Notes: a model not told the origin generated them from the letters alone. A DNA stretch of 64,000 nucleotides from JAODBJ01 sp963782465 (GCA_963782465.1 CAWAJR010000006.1:744001-808000), one strand, 5' to 3'; numbered from the stretch's first letter, positions 18,868 to 27,070 are shown. Numbers and translations are program-made.

Positions 18868-19606
18868 CCGATCTGGTGAGCGCCGGCGAAAACGGTGCGG
18901 GCACCCGCGCCGAACCGCTGCTCGAATTACGCAGCATTCGCGCCGCGTACGAGCAGATCGAGGTGCTGCACGGCGTCGACCTCGTCGTGCCGGCGGCGAG
19001 CGTCGTCGCGCTGCTCGGCCCAACGGCGCCGGGAAATCGACCACGTTGCGAGTCGTCGCCGGCCTGCACCCGCCGACGGCAGGCGAACTGATCATCGCCG
19101 GCCGCCGGATCGCCGGCGCCCGCCCCGACGACCTCGCCCGCGCCGGCCTCTGCCTCATCCCCGAAGGCAAAGGCGTGTTCCCGAACCTGACCGTGCGCGA
19201 GAACCTGCGCATGGCGACGTACACGGGCACACCGTTGCACCAGGTCGAAGAGATGGCCTACACGCGCTTCCCGCGCTTGAAGGAACGCCGCAAGCAGACC
19301 GCCGGCACCCTGTCGGGCGGCGAGCAGCAGATGCTCGCCATGGCGCGTGGCCTGGCCGTCGGCCCGGCGCTGCTGCTGCTCGACGAACTGTCGATGGGCC
19401 TGGCGCCGATCATCGTGGAGGAGCTCTACGAGATCGTGGCCCAGGTCGCCCGTGACGGCGTCTCGATCCTGGTCGTGGAGCAGTTTGCGAGAACGGTGTT
19501 GGGTGTGGCCGATTATGCGGCAATCATGGTGGGGGGACGGATCGTGAACGTGGGCGCACCGAGCGAACTCGAACAAGAGCTCTCGGCCGCGTACCTTGGA
19601 GCCTGA
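18864..19606 (+). CDS. LivF-like ABC transporter ATP-binding protein (frameshift in Walker A near 19022)
   Basis: Second ATPase of the transporter. The first part reads LLELRSIRAAYEQIEVLHGV up to ALLGP, then the frame breaks exactly at the P-loop. The DNA GGCCCAACGGCGCCGGGAAATCGACC would encode the expected GPNGAGKST with one extra base after GGCCC. Downstream the protein is normal: GLCLIPEGKGVFPNLTVREN, the LSGGEQQMLAMARGLA signature and LLLLDELSMGLAP. The span of 743 bases is one short of whole codons. Losing only the Walker A frame while the rest is perfectly kept points to a sequence error or very recent mutation. GTG start overlaps the LivG-like stop. Confidence 0.85.
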
Positions 19607-19613
19607 GGTGGAA

Positions 19614-19994
19614 ATGGCGACGGTCGATACGCAGCAGACGCAAACCCAAGGGCGCGTCGAGGAGTTCAAGCAGGAGATCGCCGACATGCGGCTCCGCGAC
19701 CCCGCAACCGCGCGCGATCGCATGCTGCTGCGCGGCGGCATCGCGTTGATGGTGATCGGGATCGGCGTCGCGATCGGCGCCTACTTCGTCTCGCACACGA
19801 CGACCAACACCTTGCTGCAGAACGACATGGTGATCAGCTCGGTGATCGGTCTGAGCGTCACCGTCGCCGGCGCCGCGCTCTTCCTGCGGTACTCGATGGC
19901 GCAGTTCCTCCGCTTCTGGCTCGCTCGCCTCAGCTTCGAGCAGCAGCACCAAACCGACCGCGTCGTCGAAGCCGTCAAAGACGTGCGTCGATAG
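19614..19994 (+). CDS. Small two-helix membrane protein at the end of the transporter operon
   Basis: 126-residue protein of unrecognised family. The N-terminal half is polar and probably helical (RVEEFKQEIADMRLRDP), followed by two hydrophobic segments, about residues 46-66 (GIALMVIGIGVAIGAYFVS) and 79-98 (VISSVIGLSVTVAGAALFL), and a basic tail. It follows the LivF-like gene by 7 bases, so it is probably translated from the same mRNA and may be an accessory to the transporter. A GTG at 19608 is an alternative start. Its last codons Val-Arg-Arg-stop lie in palindrome copy B, exactly as in glgX and copy A. Confidence 0.7.
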   Translation: MATVDTQQTQTQGRVEEFKQEIADMRLRDPATARDRMLLRGGIALMVIGIGVAIGAYFVSHTTTNTLLQNDMVISSVIGLSVTVAGAALFLRYSMAQFLRFWLARLSFEQQHQTDRVVEAVKDVRR

Positions 19995-20021
19995 CTATCG
20001 CTATTCGATAGCTATCGACGC
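19985..20021. repeat. 40-bp palindromic repeat, copy B
   Basis: 16-base perfect arms GCGTCGATAGCTATCG (19985-20000) and CGATAGCTATCGACGC (20006-20021) with loop CTATT. It differs from copies A and C by changes just beyond the right arm (CTGTCAGG in place of ACGTCAG), which shorten the stem. It contains the TAG stop of the small membrane protein gene and abuts the TGA stop of the nuclease-like gene at 20025. Together with copy C it brackets that gene. Confidence 0.8.
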
Positions 20022-20024
20022 CTG

Positions 20025-20951
20025 TCAGGCAGCCTCGCGGAGAAGCTGCGACAAGAGCGGCAGCGCGTTGTCGCAGCCGCCGTCGAGCTCGTCATCGGTA
20101 ACCGCGACGAGATGCCAGTTCCGGGCGCGCAGTCTCAGGGAACGACGATTGTCGGCGTCGTGCTTCAACCGACCGCCGTGGTACCGGTAGGAATCGAACT
20201 CGACGGCGACCCGTTGCTCGGGCCACGCAAAGTCGAGGACGACGAACTCGTCGGGGCCGAGCCACACTTTGAATTGCGGAACCGGATCAGGCAACCCCGC
20301 TTCGGCGAAGATGCGGAGCAGGATGTTCTCGGGTCGACTGTCGGTTCTCGCCGAATTCGGCAACCACCTGTCGATCAGCCTCATCGCATCGATACCGCCG
20401 AGACGTCGTTCACCACCGAGCTGTTGCCAGCGAGCACCGATCAGCGCGATATCGAGAAGGTCGCGACGAATTGCCTCCTGCAGCGCGAGCTCCACCGTCG
20501 GCAGCGAGACGACGCCACGGGCCGCGAGCGAGCACAGGTCGAGAATCGTTCGCGCGGGCCGTGTGACCGGAATGGCACCGTCGACGACGGTGACATCGAT
20601 TGCACCGAGCTGGCGGCTTTCGTGCGCAACGATGCCCGTATGCCTCGGGCGACGCCAACGTGGCCCAGTGACCTCGAGGATCTCTTCGCCGCTCGGCAGG
20701 TTCCACAAGGCGGCAGCCGATCGGTGCGTCGCCACGCTGCGAACCCCGCCGGCCCAGCACGCCGCGAGCAGGTGCTGACGCCAGCTCGGCGGCGCGCCAC
20801 CCACCAGGTAGGTCGACTCGAAGATCCGCTCGAGCCGACCGCTACCGCACAGTCGAGCGATCTGTTGGGGGCTGAAGCCAAGATCGAAGAGCTGCGATCG
20901 CGTGACCACACCGAAATGCGATCGAGCGAACCCGGCAAGCACTCTTTCCAT
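20025..20951 (-). CDS. AbiEi-type winged-helix/DUF559 (Vsr-like) nuclease-fold protein
   Basis: 308-residue protein with two parts. The N-terminus (about 1-50, ending near RLERIFESTYLVGG) looks like the winged-helix domain labelled AbiEi antitoxin-like in many actinobacterial proteins. The C-terminus (about 205-305) is DUF559, related to the Vsr/PD-(D/E)XK fold: FVVLDFAWPEQRVAVEFDS, then a conserved His (YRYHG) and an Arg-rich helix ahead of the strand NWHLVAVT. Such genes occur in many copies in actinobacterial genomes with no settled function; no AbiEii toxin partner is adjacent. ATG 20951 is chosen because GAAGG stands 6 bases upstream. The gene is flanked by palindrome copies B and C. A mobile or defence role is possible. 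Confidence 0.75.
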   Translation of the reverse strand: MERVLAGFARSHFGVVTRSQLFDLGFSPQQIARLCGSGRLERIFESTYLVGGAPPSWRQHLLAACWAGGVRSVATHRSAAALWNLPSGEEILEVTGPRWRRPRHTGIVAHESRQLGAIDVTVVDGAIPVTRPARTILDLCSLAARGVVSLPTVELALQEAIRRDLLDIALIGARWQQLGGERRLGGIDAMRLIDRWLPNSARTDSRPENILLRIFAEAGLPDPVPQFKVWLGPDEFVVLDFAWPEQRVAVEFDSYRYHGGRLKHDADNRRSLRLRARNWHLVAVTDDELDGGCDNALPLLSQLLREAA

Positions 20952-20997
20952 GTGCACCTTCATGCCGCACATGGAACCAGTGAGGTGAGACAACAAC

Positions 20998-21044
20998 GAC
21001 GTGCGTCGATAGCTATCGCTATTCGATAGCTATCGACGCACGTC
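20998..21044. repeat. 40-bp palindromic repeat, copy C
   Basis: 21-base perfect arms (20998-21018 and 21024-21044) with loop CTATT; the core arm is ACGTGCGTCGATAGCTATCG. The next gene's stop codon (TCA at 21043-21045 on the plus strand) overlaps its right edge. It lies 47 bases upstream of the nuclease-like gene start and directly downstream of the acyl-CoA dehydrogenase gene, so here it separates two genes on the same strand. Confidence 0.8.
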
Positions 21045-22279
21045 AGTTGCGGCGGAGTTGGCGGAAGGGGACGTCTTTGTCGACGCGGATGTCGCCGGGC
21101 AACCCGAGCACGCGCTCACCCAGGACGTTGCGCTGGATCTGTTCGGTGCCACCACCGATACGGATGCTCCACTGGTTGAGGAACACCTGCTGCCACATCC
21201 CGTTCTGGATTGCGTCGTCGTTGCGCAGCATGCCGTGCGCGCCTTCCATCGCCAGCACCAGATCGCCGTCGCGCGCGATGCGCTGCGATACGAACAGTTT
21301 CATCACCGACGCTTCGGGCCCCAATTTTGCGCCCGCGGCGGCCCGTGCCCGTGCCCGCAAGCCCAACCATTTCAGGAGCTCGAAGCGCGTGTAGCACGAC
21401 GCGAGTTCTTGGCGGAACGTCGGGTCGTCGGTCACACCGCATTCACGCGCCAAGCGCAAGATCGCGTTGAAGTTGATGCCGGTACCACCCGACCCGATCA
21501 TGTTGCGCTCGTTGGCGAGCGTCGTCTGCGCGACCATCCAACCGTTGTTCAAGCCGCCGAGCACCGCGTCGGCGGGGATACGCACGTCGGTTAGGAACAC
21601 TTCGTTGAAGTGCGCGAAGCCCGTGATCTGGCGCAGCGGCCGCACCTCGATGCCGGGCGTGCGCATGTCGACGAGGAAGTACGTGATCCCGCGGTGCTTG
21701 GGGACGTCCCAGTCGGTGCGCGAGCAGCATCGCGTAGTCGGCGAAGTGCGCGCCCGAGGTCCACACCTTCTGGCCGTTGACGACGAATTCGTCGCCGTCG
21801 CGCACCGCGGTCGTGGTCATGCCGGCGAGGTCGGACCCGGCGCCCGGTTCGCTGAAGAGCTGGCACCAGATGTGGTCGCCCGAGAGCATCTTCGGCAGGA
21901 AGAACTGCTTCTGCTCGTCGGTGCCGTGGGCCATGATCGTGGGGCCGACCATCTGCGTGCCGATCGCGAACACCGCGGCCGACACGTCGAACTTCACTTC
22001 TTCCTGGGCGAAGATCCGCGCTTCGCGTCCGGTGCCACCGCGGCCGCCGTACTCGGGTGCCCAGGTGATCCCCGCCCACCCGTTCTCGAACAGGGTGCGT
22101 TGCCACGCGCGGCACCGGCGGATGTGTTCGTCTTCTGCTTCCTTGCTCGGGTCGGTGGAACCGAGCGTGATCGTCCGGTCGCCGAACCCTTGGCGCAGCT
22201 GGGCGTGAGCCTCGAGGAACGCGCGCACCTCGGCGCGGAACGCTTCCTCGGCTGCGGTTTCCTCTTGTACGTCGGTCAT
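21043..22279 (-). CDS. Acyl-CoA dehydrogenase (frameshift near 21720)
   Basis: A single ACAD gene of about 412 codons is split by an indel. The N-terminal part begins MTDVQEETAAEEAFRAEVR and contains CQLFSEPGAGSDLAG and VVNGQKVWTSGAHFADYAML. The C-terminal part starts near MRTPGIEVRPLRQITGFAHF and ends with IRIGGGTEQIQRNVLGERVLG. At about 21718 the minus strand reads GCTCGCGCACCGACTGG where GCTCGCGCGCACCGACTGG would restore ...LLARTDWDVPKHRG. The span is 1237 bases, one over whole codons, consistent with a two-base loss of one CG step. It overlaps the upstream SDR gene by ATGA, and ends at palindrome copy C. Likely large-subunit FadE-type enzyme in lipid catabolism. Confidence 0.85.
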
Positions 22280-23088
22280 GACTCCCCGTTGAACAGCAAT
22301 TCGTAGTTGGGCCCGCGCCGGAGGTGGTGGCCCCCGTCGACCGCGAGCATCTCCCCGGTGACCCACGACGACTCCGGGCCGGCCAGGTAGCGCACCGCCG
22401 ACGCGATGTCGTCGACGGCGCCGACACGCGAAACCGGCATCTGCAGGAAGTAGTCGTCGAGCAACGGGCCGCCGGCGGTGATGAAACTCACCAGCTCGGT
22501 CGCGACGAGCCCGGGTTGCACCCCGTTCACCCGTACGTTCGACGCGCCCAACTCGTCGGCTGCGACCTTCACGAGCATTTCGATGCCCGCCTTGCCGACG
22601 CAATACGCGCTCATCAGCTTGTGGGTATTGGTGCCGGCGATCGACGACGTGGCGATGATCGACCCACCACCGGAGGCCGCCATCGCGGCGCCCGCGTGCT
22701 TGATCGACAGGAAGGTGCCCACGATGTTGAGGTCGATCGTGGCGCGCCATGCGGCCGCTTCGGCCTCGACGATCGGCCCGAGGTGCAGCGACCCGCCGGC
22801 GCACGCGAAGAGGATGTCGAGTTCGTCGGTCGGTTCGCCGGCAATGGCCACCGCGCGCGCCACGTCGTCTTCGACGGTCACATCGGCGACGACGTGCTGG
22901 ACGCGCACGTCGGGTGCGGCAACCTTGCGTATCGCCTCGCTCGCGGCGACCAGCTTCTCTTCGGTCCGGCCGCAGATGGTGACGTGCGCGCCATCCGCCG
23001 CGAACCGCTGCGCGACGCCCAAGCCGATGCCGCTGCCGCCACCGGTGACGAGCGCGGTGCACCCTTCGATCCCGCGGGTTTCGGCCAT
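22276..23088 (-). CDS. SDR family oxidoreductase
   Basis: 270-residue classical short-chain dehydrogenase. Cofactor motif TGGGSGIGLG (about 15-24), ICGRTEEKL after the second strand (Arg suggests NADP or mixed preference), FACAGG in place of NNAG, catalytic Ser in IIATSSIAG, and YCVGKAG (YxxxK). C-terminal VTGEMLAVDGG is the usual finish. It lies between the ferredoxin gene (17 bases upstream) and the acyl-CoA dehydrogenase (4-base overlap), so it probably acts on the same acyl-CoA or sterol-like substrate. Confidence 0.9.
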   Translation of the reverse strand: MAETRGIEGCTALVTGGGSGIGLGVAQRFAADGAHVTICGRTEEKLVAASEAIRKVAAPDVRVQHVVADVTVEDDVARAVAIAGEPTDELDILFACAGGSLHLGPIVEAEAAAWRATIDLNIVGTFLSIKHAGAAMAASGGGSIIATSSIAGTNTHKLMSAYCVGKAGIEMLVKVAADELGASNVRVNGVQPGLVATELVSFITAGGPLLDDYFLQMPVSRVGAVDDIASAVRYLAGPESSWVTGEMLAVDGGHHLRRGPNYELLFNGES

Positions 23089-23105
23089 GTCGTGACCTGC
23101 CGCGC

Positions 23106-23306
23106 CTAGAGGTCCTGAAGGGTGATGGCTTGCTTCGGGCAGAGGCGCACGGCCTCCTCGCACTTGGCGCGCAGTTCGTCGGGCGGTTCTTCCTGCAGCA
23201 CGTACAGGAAGTCGTCTTCGCGCACTTCGAACACTTCGGGTGCGACACCCATACACAACGCGTTGCTCTCGCAACGGTCGAAGTCGACGACGACTTTGAA
23301 CGCCAT
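23106..23306 (-). CDS. Small [3Fe-4S]-type ferredoxin
   Basis: 66-residue ferredoxin beginning MAFKVVVDFDRCESNALC. Ligands are in CESNALC and RLCPKQAI, with the second site of a four-cysteine pattern occupied by a non-cysteine, as in actinobacterial [3Fe-4S] ferredoxins. The ATG at 23304-23306 shares one base with the TGA of the HD-domain gene (TGATG), a re-initiation arrangement. It is the counterpart of the ferredoxin at 7074-7268, in a parallel ferredoxin/SDR/ACAD cluster. Confidence 0.85.
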   Translation of the reverse strand: MAFKVVVDFDRCESNALCMGVAPEVFEVREDDFLYVLQEEPPDELRAKCEEAVRLCPKQAITLQDL

Positions 23307-23938
23307 CACGGCCCCTCTCGGTCAGCGGTTGCGGCCCGCAACGTAGCTTCCAACTCCGCCACGGTGCGGCTCAACTCGGCGGCGAGCGGCCCGGGCTGCA
23401 CGAGCGCGAGGGCGTCGGCGCTGCTCCGGTAATACCAGAGCGTGCCGTCGCGACCGCCCCGGAACCGGTCGAGCACGGCCGGTCCGGCGGCGTGGAGATC
23501 ACCGAGAACCGCGCGCGCGTTGTGCAGTTTGTCGGCGAGCATCACCCGCCACGACTCCGCCGGCGCGCTGGGAACACGTGCGAGCCACGCCTCCTTGCGC
23601 GGCCGCCACGGTGGTTTCTCCGCGCCCGGCGTGGTCGCGTCGAGCGTGTCGCTGCACGCCTCGACGATCCCGGCGACGCGCGGCCCGAACCGCCGCGAGA
23701 TCTCGGTCAACACCCGCCGGCCGCCCTGGTCCTCGGGGCCGTCGTGCAATAGCGCGGCGACGACCTGGTCCTCGTCGCCGCCGTCGTCGATCACGATCGA
23801 CGCCGCTCCGAGGAGATGACCGACGTACGGCACGTCGTGCTGTTTGCGCCGTTGGTTCATGTGGAGTTCGAACGCGTAATCCATCGCCGCGAGCACCCGG
23901 GTCCAGCGATGGGCGGACGGATCGTTCGGTGCAACCAC
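23306..23938 (-). CDS. HD-domain phosphohydrolase (RelA/SpoT hydrolase-like)
   Basis: 210-residue protein with the HD metal-binding arrangement: His in VPYVGHLLGAA, the HD pair in AALLHDGPEDQGG (about 65-66) and later MLADKLHNARAVL with the distal Asp. This layout matches the hydrolase half of (p)ppGpp synthetase/hydrolases and small HD phosphohydrolases; no synthetase domain is present. The substrate is not proven. GTG start at 23938. It is the first gene of the operon with ferredoxin, SDR and acyl-CoA dehydrogenase, an odd companion for redox genes. A palindrome lies 20 bases upstream of its start. Confidence 0.8.
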   Translation of the reverse strand: MVAPNDPSAHRWTRVLAAMDYAFELHMNQRRKQHDVPYVGHLLGAASIVIDDGGDEDQVVAALLHDGPEDQGGRRVLTEISRRFGPRVAGIVEACSDTLDATTPGAEKPPWRPRKEAWLARVPSAPAESWRVMLADKLHNARAVLGDLHAAGPAVLDRFRGGRDGTLWYYRSSADALALVQPGPLAAELSRTVAELEATLRAATADREGP

Positions 23939-23957
23939 GCCATGAGGATCGCACGGG

Positions 23958-23972
23958 TTAGCAAAGTGCTAA
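23958..23972. promoter_or_regulatory. Inverted repeat in divergent promoter region
   Basis: TTAGCA-AAG-TGCTAA, perfect 6-base arms with a 3-base centre, 20 bases upstream of the HD-domain gene start and within the gap to the divergent membrane protein gene at 24061. It suits a dimeric repressor. It shares half-site letters with the CIRCE element but not its 9-base spacing. Confidence 0.4.
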
Positions 23973-24060
23973 AAGTCCTGTCCCGATGGTGCCGGGTTCC
24001 CGGCCACATGGAAGACTCTGGCCGCTTCACTCCGGCGCTTGCTGCGCCGATGAGGACCAG

Positions 24061-24732
24061 ATGCACCCGGTGCACTTCGAGATTCCCAGCCTGCGCCAAC
24101 TCGCCCGCCACGCGGTGCCCCGTGTCCTCGAAGGCACGGTGATCCCGCTTGTCCTCTTCATGATCTCGCTGAAGATCATGGGGGTCTGGGGTGCGATGGC
24201 CGTCGGGCTCGTTTGGGGCTACGGCCTCATCGGCTTGCGCCTGCTGTTGAAGCGGCGGGTGCCGGGCGTCTTGCTGATCGGGACGGCGACGTTCACCGCC
24301 CGCACGCTGATCGCCGTCCTCGCGCACTCGACGTTCGTCTACTTCCTGCAGCCGACGCTCGGCACCGCGGCGATCGCCGGCGCGTTCTTGCTGTCGGCGA
24401 CGATCAACCGGCCGCTGGCGGGCAGGCTCGCCGACGACTTCTGCCCGATCCCTGCGGATTTCCGCGCGAACGCGCACGTGAAGCGGTTCTTCCGCCAGAT
24501 CTCGCTGCTGTGGGCGTTCATCCAGTCGATCAACGTGATCGTCACGCTCTGGCTGCTGTTCACGCAGTCGATCCCCACGTACATGGTCGCGAAGACGGCG
24601 ACGTCGACAACGCTCACCGTGAGCGCGATCGTGTTGTCGACGCTGTGGTTCCGCCGATCGATGGCCCGCCACGGCATCTTGGTGACGGTCGCTTCGTGGA
24701 AGCGCGACCGCCTCGCGATCACCCAGCCCTAG
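24061..24732 (+). CDS. VC0807-like integral membrane protein
   Basis: 223-residue protein with about five or six hydrophobic helices (for example VIPLVLFMISLKIMGVWGA, TFTARTLIAVLAHSTFVYF and SIPTYMVAKTATSTTLTVS). Pattern and length resemble the VC0807/intracellular septation A-like membrane family, whose function is unknown. The charged loop LADDFCPIPADFRANAHVK separates two helix groups. ATG 24061 starts just before the first amphipathic segment; longer in-frame starts add unstructured sequence. The next gene follows 12 bases downstream. Confidence 0.65.
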   Translation: MHPVHFEIPSLRQLARHAVPRVLEGTVIPLVLFMISLKIMGVWGAMAVGLVWGYGLIGLRLLLKRRVPGVLLIGTATFTARTLIAVLAHSTFVYFLQPTLGTAAIAGAFLLSATINRPLAGRLADDFCPIPADFRANAHVKRFFRQISLLWAFIQSINVIVTLWLLFTQSIPTYMVAKTATSTTLTVSAIVLSTLWFRRSMARHGILVTVASWKRDRLAITQP

Positions 24733-24744
24733 GGTTACGTACAC

Positions 24745-25491
24745 ATGCCGACCCCCACCCTGCTGACGATCGACGGCATCCATCTGACCGGCCGCCGCTG
24801 GCGCAACGGGTCACCCGCGCCGGCGACCATCGTGATCGTCCACGGCTTCAGCGCTTCGTCGCAGTGCCCCAATGTCGCCGGCGTCGCCGAAGCCTGCCTC
24901 GAAGACGGTTTCGACGTCCTCACCTACGACGCTCGCGGGCACGGCACGTCGGGCGGCGAATCAACCCTCGGCGACCACGAACAGCACGACGTCGCCGCCG
25001 CGGTCGAACTCGCCCGGGAACACAACGACAAGGTCGTGCTGGTTGGGGCATCGATGGGCGCGATCGCGGCACTGCGCTACGCGGCGATCGACCCCGACCT
25101 CGCGGGTGTCGTCACGGTGAGTTGCCCCTCCCAGTGGCGGCTGCCCCGCAACGTGCGCGGCATCCTCGCCGCCGCGATGACCCGCACGCCGCCGGGTCGG
25201 AAGCTCACGTCACGTCTCGTCGGGGTGCGAGTCGCGAACCGGTGGACGAACCCCGAACCGCCGCTGGCGCTGGTGCCGCGCGTGAAGGCGCCGTTCGCGA
25301 TCGTGCACGGCACCGCGGACCATTTCATCCCGGTACGCGACGCGATCGAGTTGCACGAGGCGACGCGCGGCCCGTCGCACATCGAGATCGTCGCGGGGCT
25401 CGGTCACGCGTTCGAACCGCCATCGATCGACGCCGTTCGCCGGTCGGTCGCCTGGGCACTGGCCCAGCAACCGACCACCGTCGCGCACTGA
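24745..25491 (+). CDS. Alpha/beta hydrolase (serine esterase/lipase-like)
   Basis: 248-residue alpha/beta-hydrolase. The oxyanion motif is VIVHGF, the nucleophile elbow VGASMGA (Ser about 103), the acid Asp in HGTADHFIP and the catalytic His in GLGHAFEP. The triad is complete. The cap region is short. Substrate is unknown, perhaps monoacylglycerol or a related ester. It follows the membrane protein gene by 12 bases and ends in a hairpin region facing degV. Confidence 0.85.
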   Translation: MPTPTLLTIDGIHLTGRRWRNGSPAPATIVIVHGFSASSQCPNVAGVAEACLEDGFDVLTYDARGHGTSGGESTLGDHEQHDVAAAVELAREHNDKVVLVGASMGAIAALRYAAIDPDLAGVVTVSCPSQWRLPRNVRGILAAAMTRTPPGRKLTSRLVGVRVANRWTNPEPPLALVPRVKAPFAIVHGTADHFIPVRDAIELHEATRGPSHIEIVAGLGHAFEPPSIDAVRRSVAWALAQQPTTVAH

Positions 25492-25509
25492 CGCCCCGCC
25501 CCCTCACCC

Positions 25510-25555
25510 GGTTGTGAGGGTGAGGCGACCACACGGGCGCCCAAGTCTCACAACC
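25510..25555. terminator. Hairpin between convergent hydrolase and degV genes
   Basis: 9-base arms GGTTGTGAG (25510-25518) and CTCACAACC (25547-25555). The right arm contains the degV stop codon. There is no T-run. It fits a bidirectional terminator for two convergent genes. Confidence 0.5.
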
Positions 25556-26396
25556 CGGCGGGGGTTGGGGGTTCCCACCACCAGGCCAGGCCGGCGAGGC
25601 CGGGACCGGTGTGCACGACCATGACGGTGCCGAACGACGCCGTGAACGCCGTCGCCGGTTCGACCTCGGCGGTGACCGCGGCGAGCAGCCGGTCGGCGAT
25701 GTCGGGCGCCTGGGCGTGCAGTGCGGCGACGTGCAGGCGCGCGCCGTCGACCTTGGACCGCCGCCACCGGGTGATGATGCGATCGATCGCGGCGGGCGCG
25801 CCACGCGCGGGCCGCAACGGGTGCGCGCCACCGTCGCGGAACTCGAAGAGCGGCGCGATACCGAGCCGCCGACCGGCCCAACCGGCAATGTTCGGCACTC
25901 GCCCGCTGCGCACGAGATGGTCGAGGTTCGGCACCATGGCGACGAGTTTCACCTTCGAGATCGCGTCGCGGGCGACCGATTCGACCGCGTCGATTCCCGC
26001 GCCCTCCGACGCGGCCGAGGCGGCGGCCAGCACCACAAGGCCTTGCGCGCCGGCGGCGGTGGTCGTGTCGAGCACGCGCACTTCCCCTCCGGCGGCGCGC
26101 GCGCCGAGCACGGCCGACTGGTGCGTCGAGCTCATCGTCGCCGCGATCGTGCACACGAGCACCGCGTCGGCGTCGGTGTCGCGCCGGCGTTCTTTGATCG
26201 CGGCTTCGAACTCGGCGGGTGTCGGGCCGGATGTCGTCACGTCGTGCCGGGCGACGAGCGATTCGAGCGGTACGTCGCCTTCGCGCACCGATTCACCGGC
26301 GATGGTCAACCACATCGGGACGACCCCGATGCGGTGGCGAGCGACGAGTTCGGGCGGGAGCGCGGCGGCGCTGTCGGTGATGATGGCGACGGGCAT
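25548..26396 (-). CDS. DegV family fatty-acid-binding protein
   Basis: 282-residue DegV/FakB-like protein. It starts MPVAIITDSAAALPPELVA with the family TDS motif. VTTSGPTPAEF matches the TTSxPSxxxF signature around the bound fatty acid, and SSTHQSA is the second serine site. FakB-type members bind a fatty acid for phosphorylation by a kinase. It lies 12 bases after the PlsY-like gene, so the pair links fatty-acid presentation with glycerolipid acylation. No fakA kinase gene is in the window. Confidence 0.88.
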   Translation of the reverse strand: MPVAIITDSAAALPPELVARHRIGVVPMWLTIAGESVREGDVPLESLVARHDVTTSGPTPAEFEAAIKERRRDTDADAVLVCTIAATMSSTHQSAVLGARAAGGEVRVLDTTTAAGAQGLVVLAAASAASEGAGIDAVESVARDAISKVKLVAMVPNLDHLVRSGRVPNIAGWAGRRLGIAPLFEFRDGGAHPLRPARGAPAAIDRIITRWRRSKVDGARLHVAALHAQAPDIADRLLAAVTAEVEPATAFTASFGTVMVVHTGPGLAGLAWWWEPPTPAGL

Positions 26397-26408
26397 GACG
26401 GATGGTTC

Positions 26409-27011
26409 CTACCGCGACCGGTCGTTGTCGAACACCAACCGGTGCAGGTACGGGAGGCGATCGCCCCACGGCGGCGGGCCGTTCCCCGCGACCCGCTTGG
26501 CGAACATCGGCACCAGCACGCACGCCCCGGCCAGCGCGGCGTTGCGCCCCTGCACCCGTGCCAGGGCGGGAACGAGCGCGCATTGGGCGATGAAGGAACC
26601 GAGACCGGTCTGCTTCGCGAGGCGACCGGCGGCCATGCCCCCGAGGAGCAGCGCAGCTCCGGGCCAGGCCCTCGGCAGGAGCGCGCCGATCGCGGGTGAG
26701 AGCCCCCTGCCCCCGGCGCCGGCGAGGAACGGCGACCAGTTGTGCCCGGCGACGGCGAGGCCACCCGCGATCGCGCCGAGCACCGGCCGTTCGGGGCCCG
26801 CGAGCAGCGGCCCGATGGAGCCCTTGGCCACTTCGCAGACCCCGGCGATCGCGAGCGGGCCGAACCCGGCGACGTCGTAGAGCGAGGTACCCGAGACGGT
26901 GCCGGTCCCGACGTCGCGCAGGTCGATCCCGGCCTGCCGCCGGGCGGCCAGATTCGAGAACGGGATCGATCCGGCGGCGAACGCCGCCGCGGCAACGGTG
27001 ACCGCGCGCAT
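26409..27011 (-). CDS. PlsY-like glycerol-3-phosphate acyltransferase
   Basis: 200-residue membrane protein with PlsY architecture: N-terminal GSIPFSNLAAR (compare GSIPFGYL), a second loop DVGTGTVSGTSLYDV where PlsY normally has GSGNxGATN, and GHNWSPFLAGAGGRGLS matching GHNWSVFLxFxGGKG. PlsY transfers acyl from acyl-phosphate to glycerol-3-phosphate in phospholipid synthesis. The second loop and GGRG are divergent from the canonical motifs, so activity may be altered. Co-oriented with degV 12 bases downstream; divergent from the dienelactone hydrolase-like gene. Confidence 0.75.
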   Translation of the reverse strand: MRAVTVAAAAFAAGSIPFSNLAARRQAGIDLRDVGTGTVSGTSLYDVAGFGPLAIAGVCEVAKGSIGPLLAGPERPVLGAIAGGLAVAGHNWSPFLAGAGGRGLSPAIGALLPRAWPGAALLLGGMAAGRLAKQTGLGSFIAQCALVPALARVQGRNAALAGACVLVPMFAKRVAGNGPPPWGDRLPYLHRLVFDNDRSR

Positions 27012-27070
27012 GGCACCAGTGTCGCGGGCCCGTCGTGCGCGCCGGCGCGTTGCTGCGTAACGTCCGGTGC

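Noticed and set aside
19000..19050. Programmed frameshifting as an explanation for the broken LivF, E1, kinase and AddB genes.
   Set aside because: No shared slippery heptamer or downstream structure is evident, the sites differ, and in LivF the shift falls inside the P-loop. Sequence error or mutation fits better.
20025..20951. A complete type IV (AbiE) toxin-antitoxin system.
   Set aside because: Only the AbiEi-like winged helix is present, fused to a DUF559 nuclease-like domain. No AbiEii nucleotidyltransferase toxin lies on either side.
23958..23972. TTAGCA...TGCTAA as a CIRCE/HrcA heat-shock element.
   Set aside because: CIRCE needs TTAGCACTC, a 9-base spacer and GAGTGCTAA. Only partial half-sites with a 3-base spacer are present, and no chaperone gene follows.
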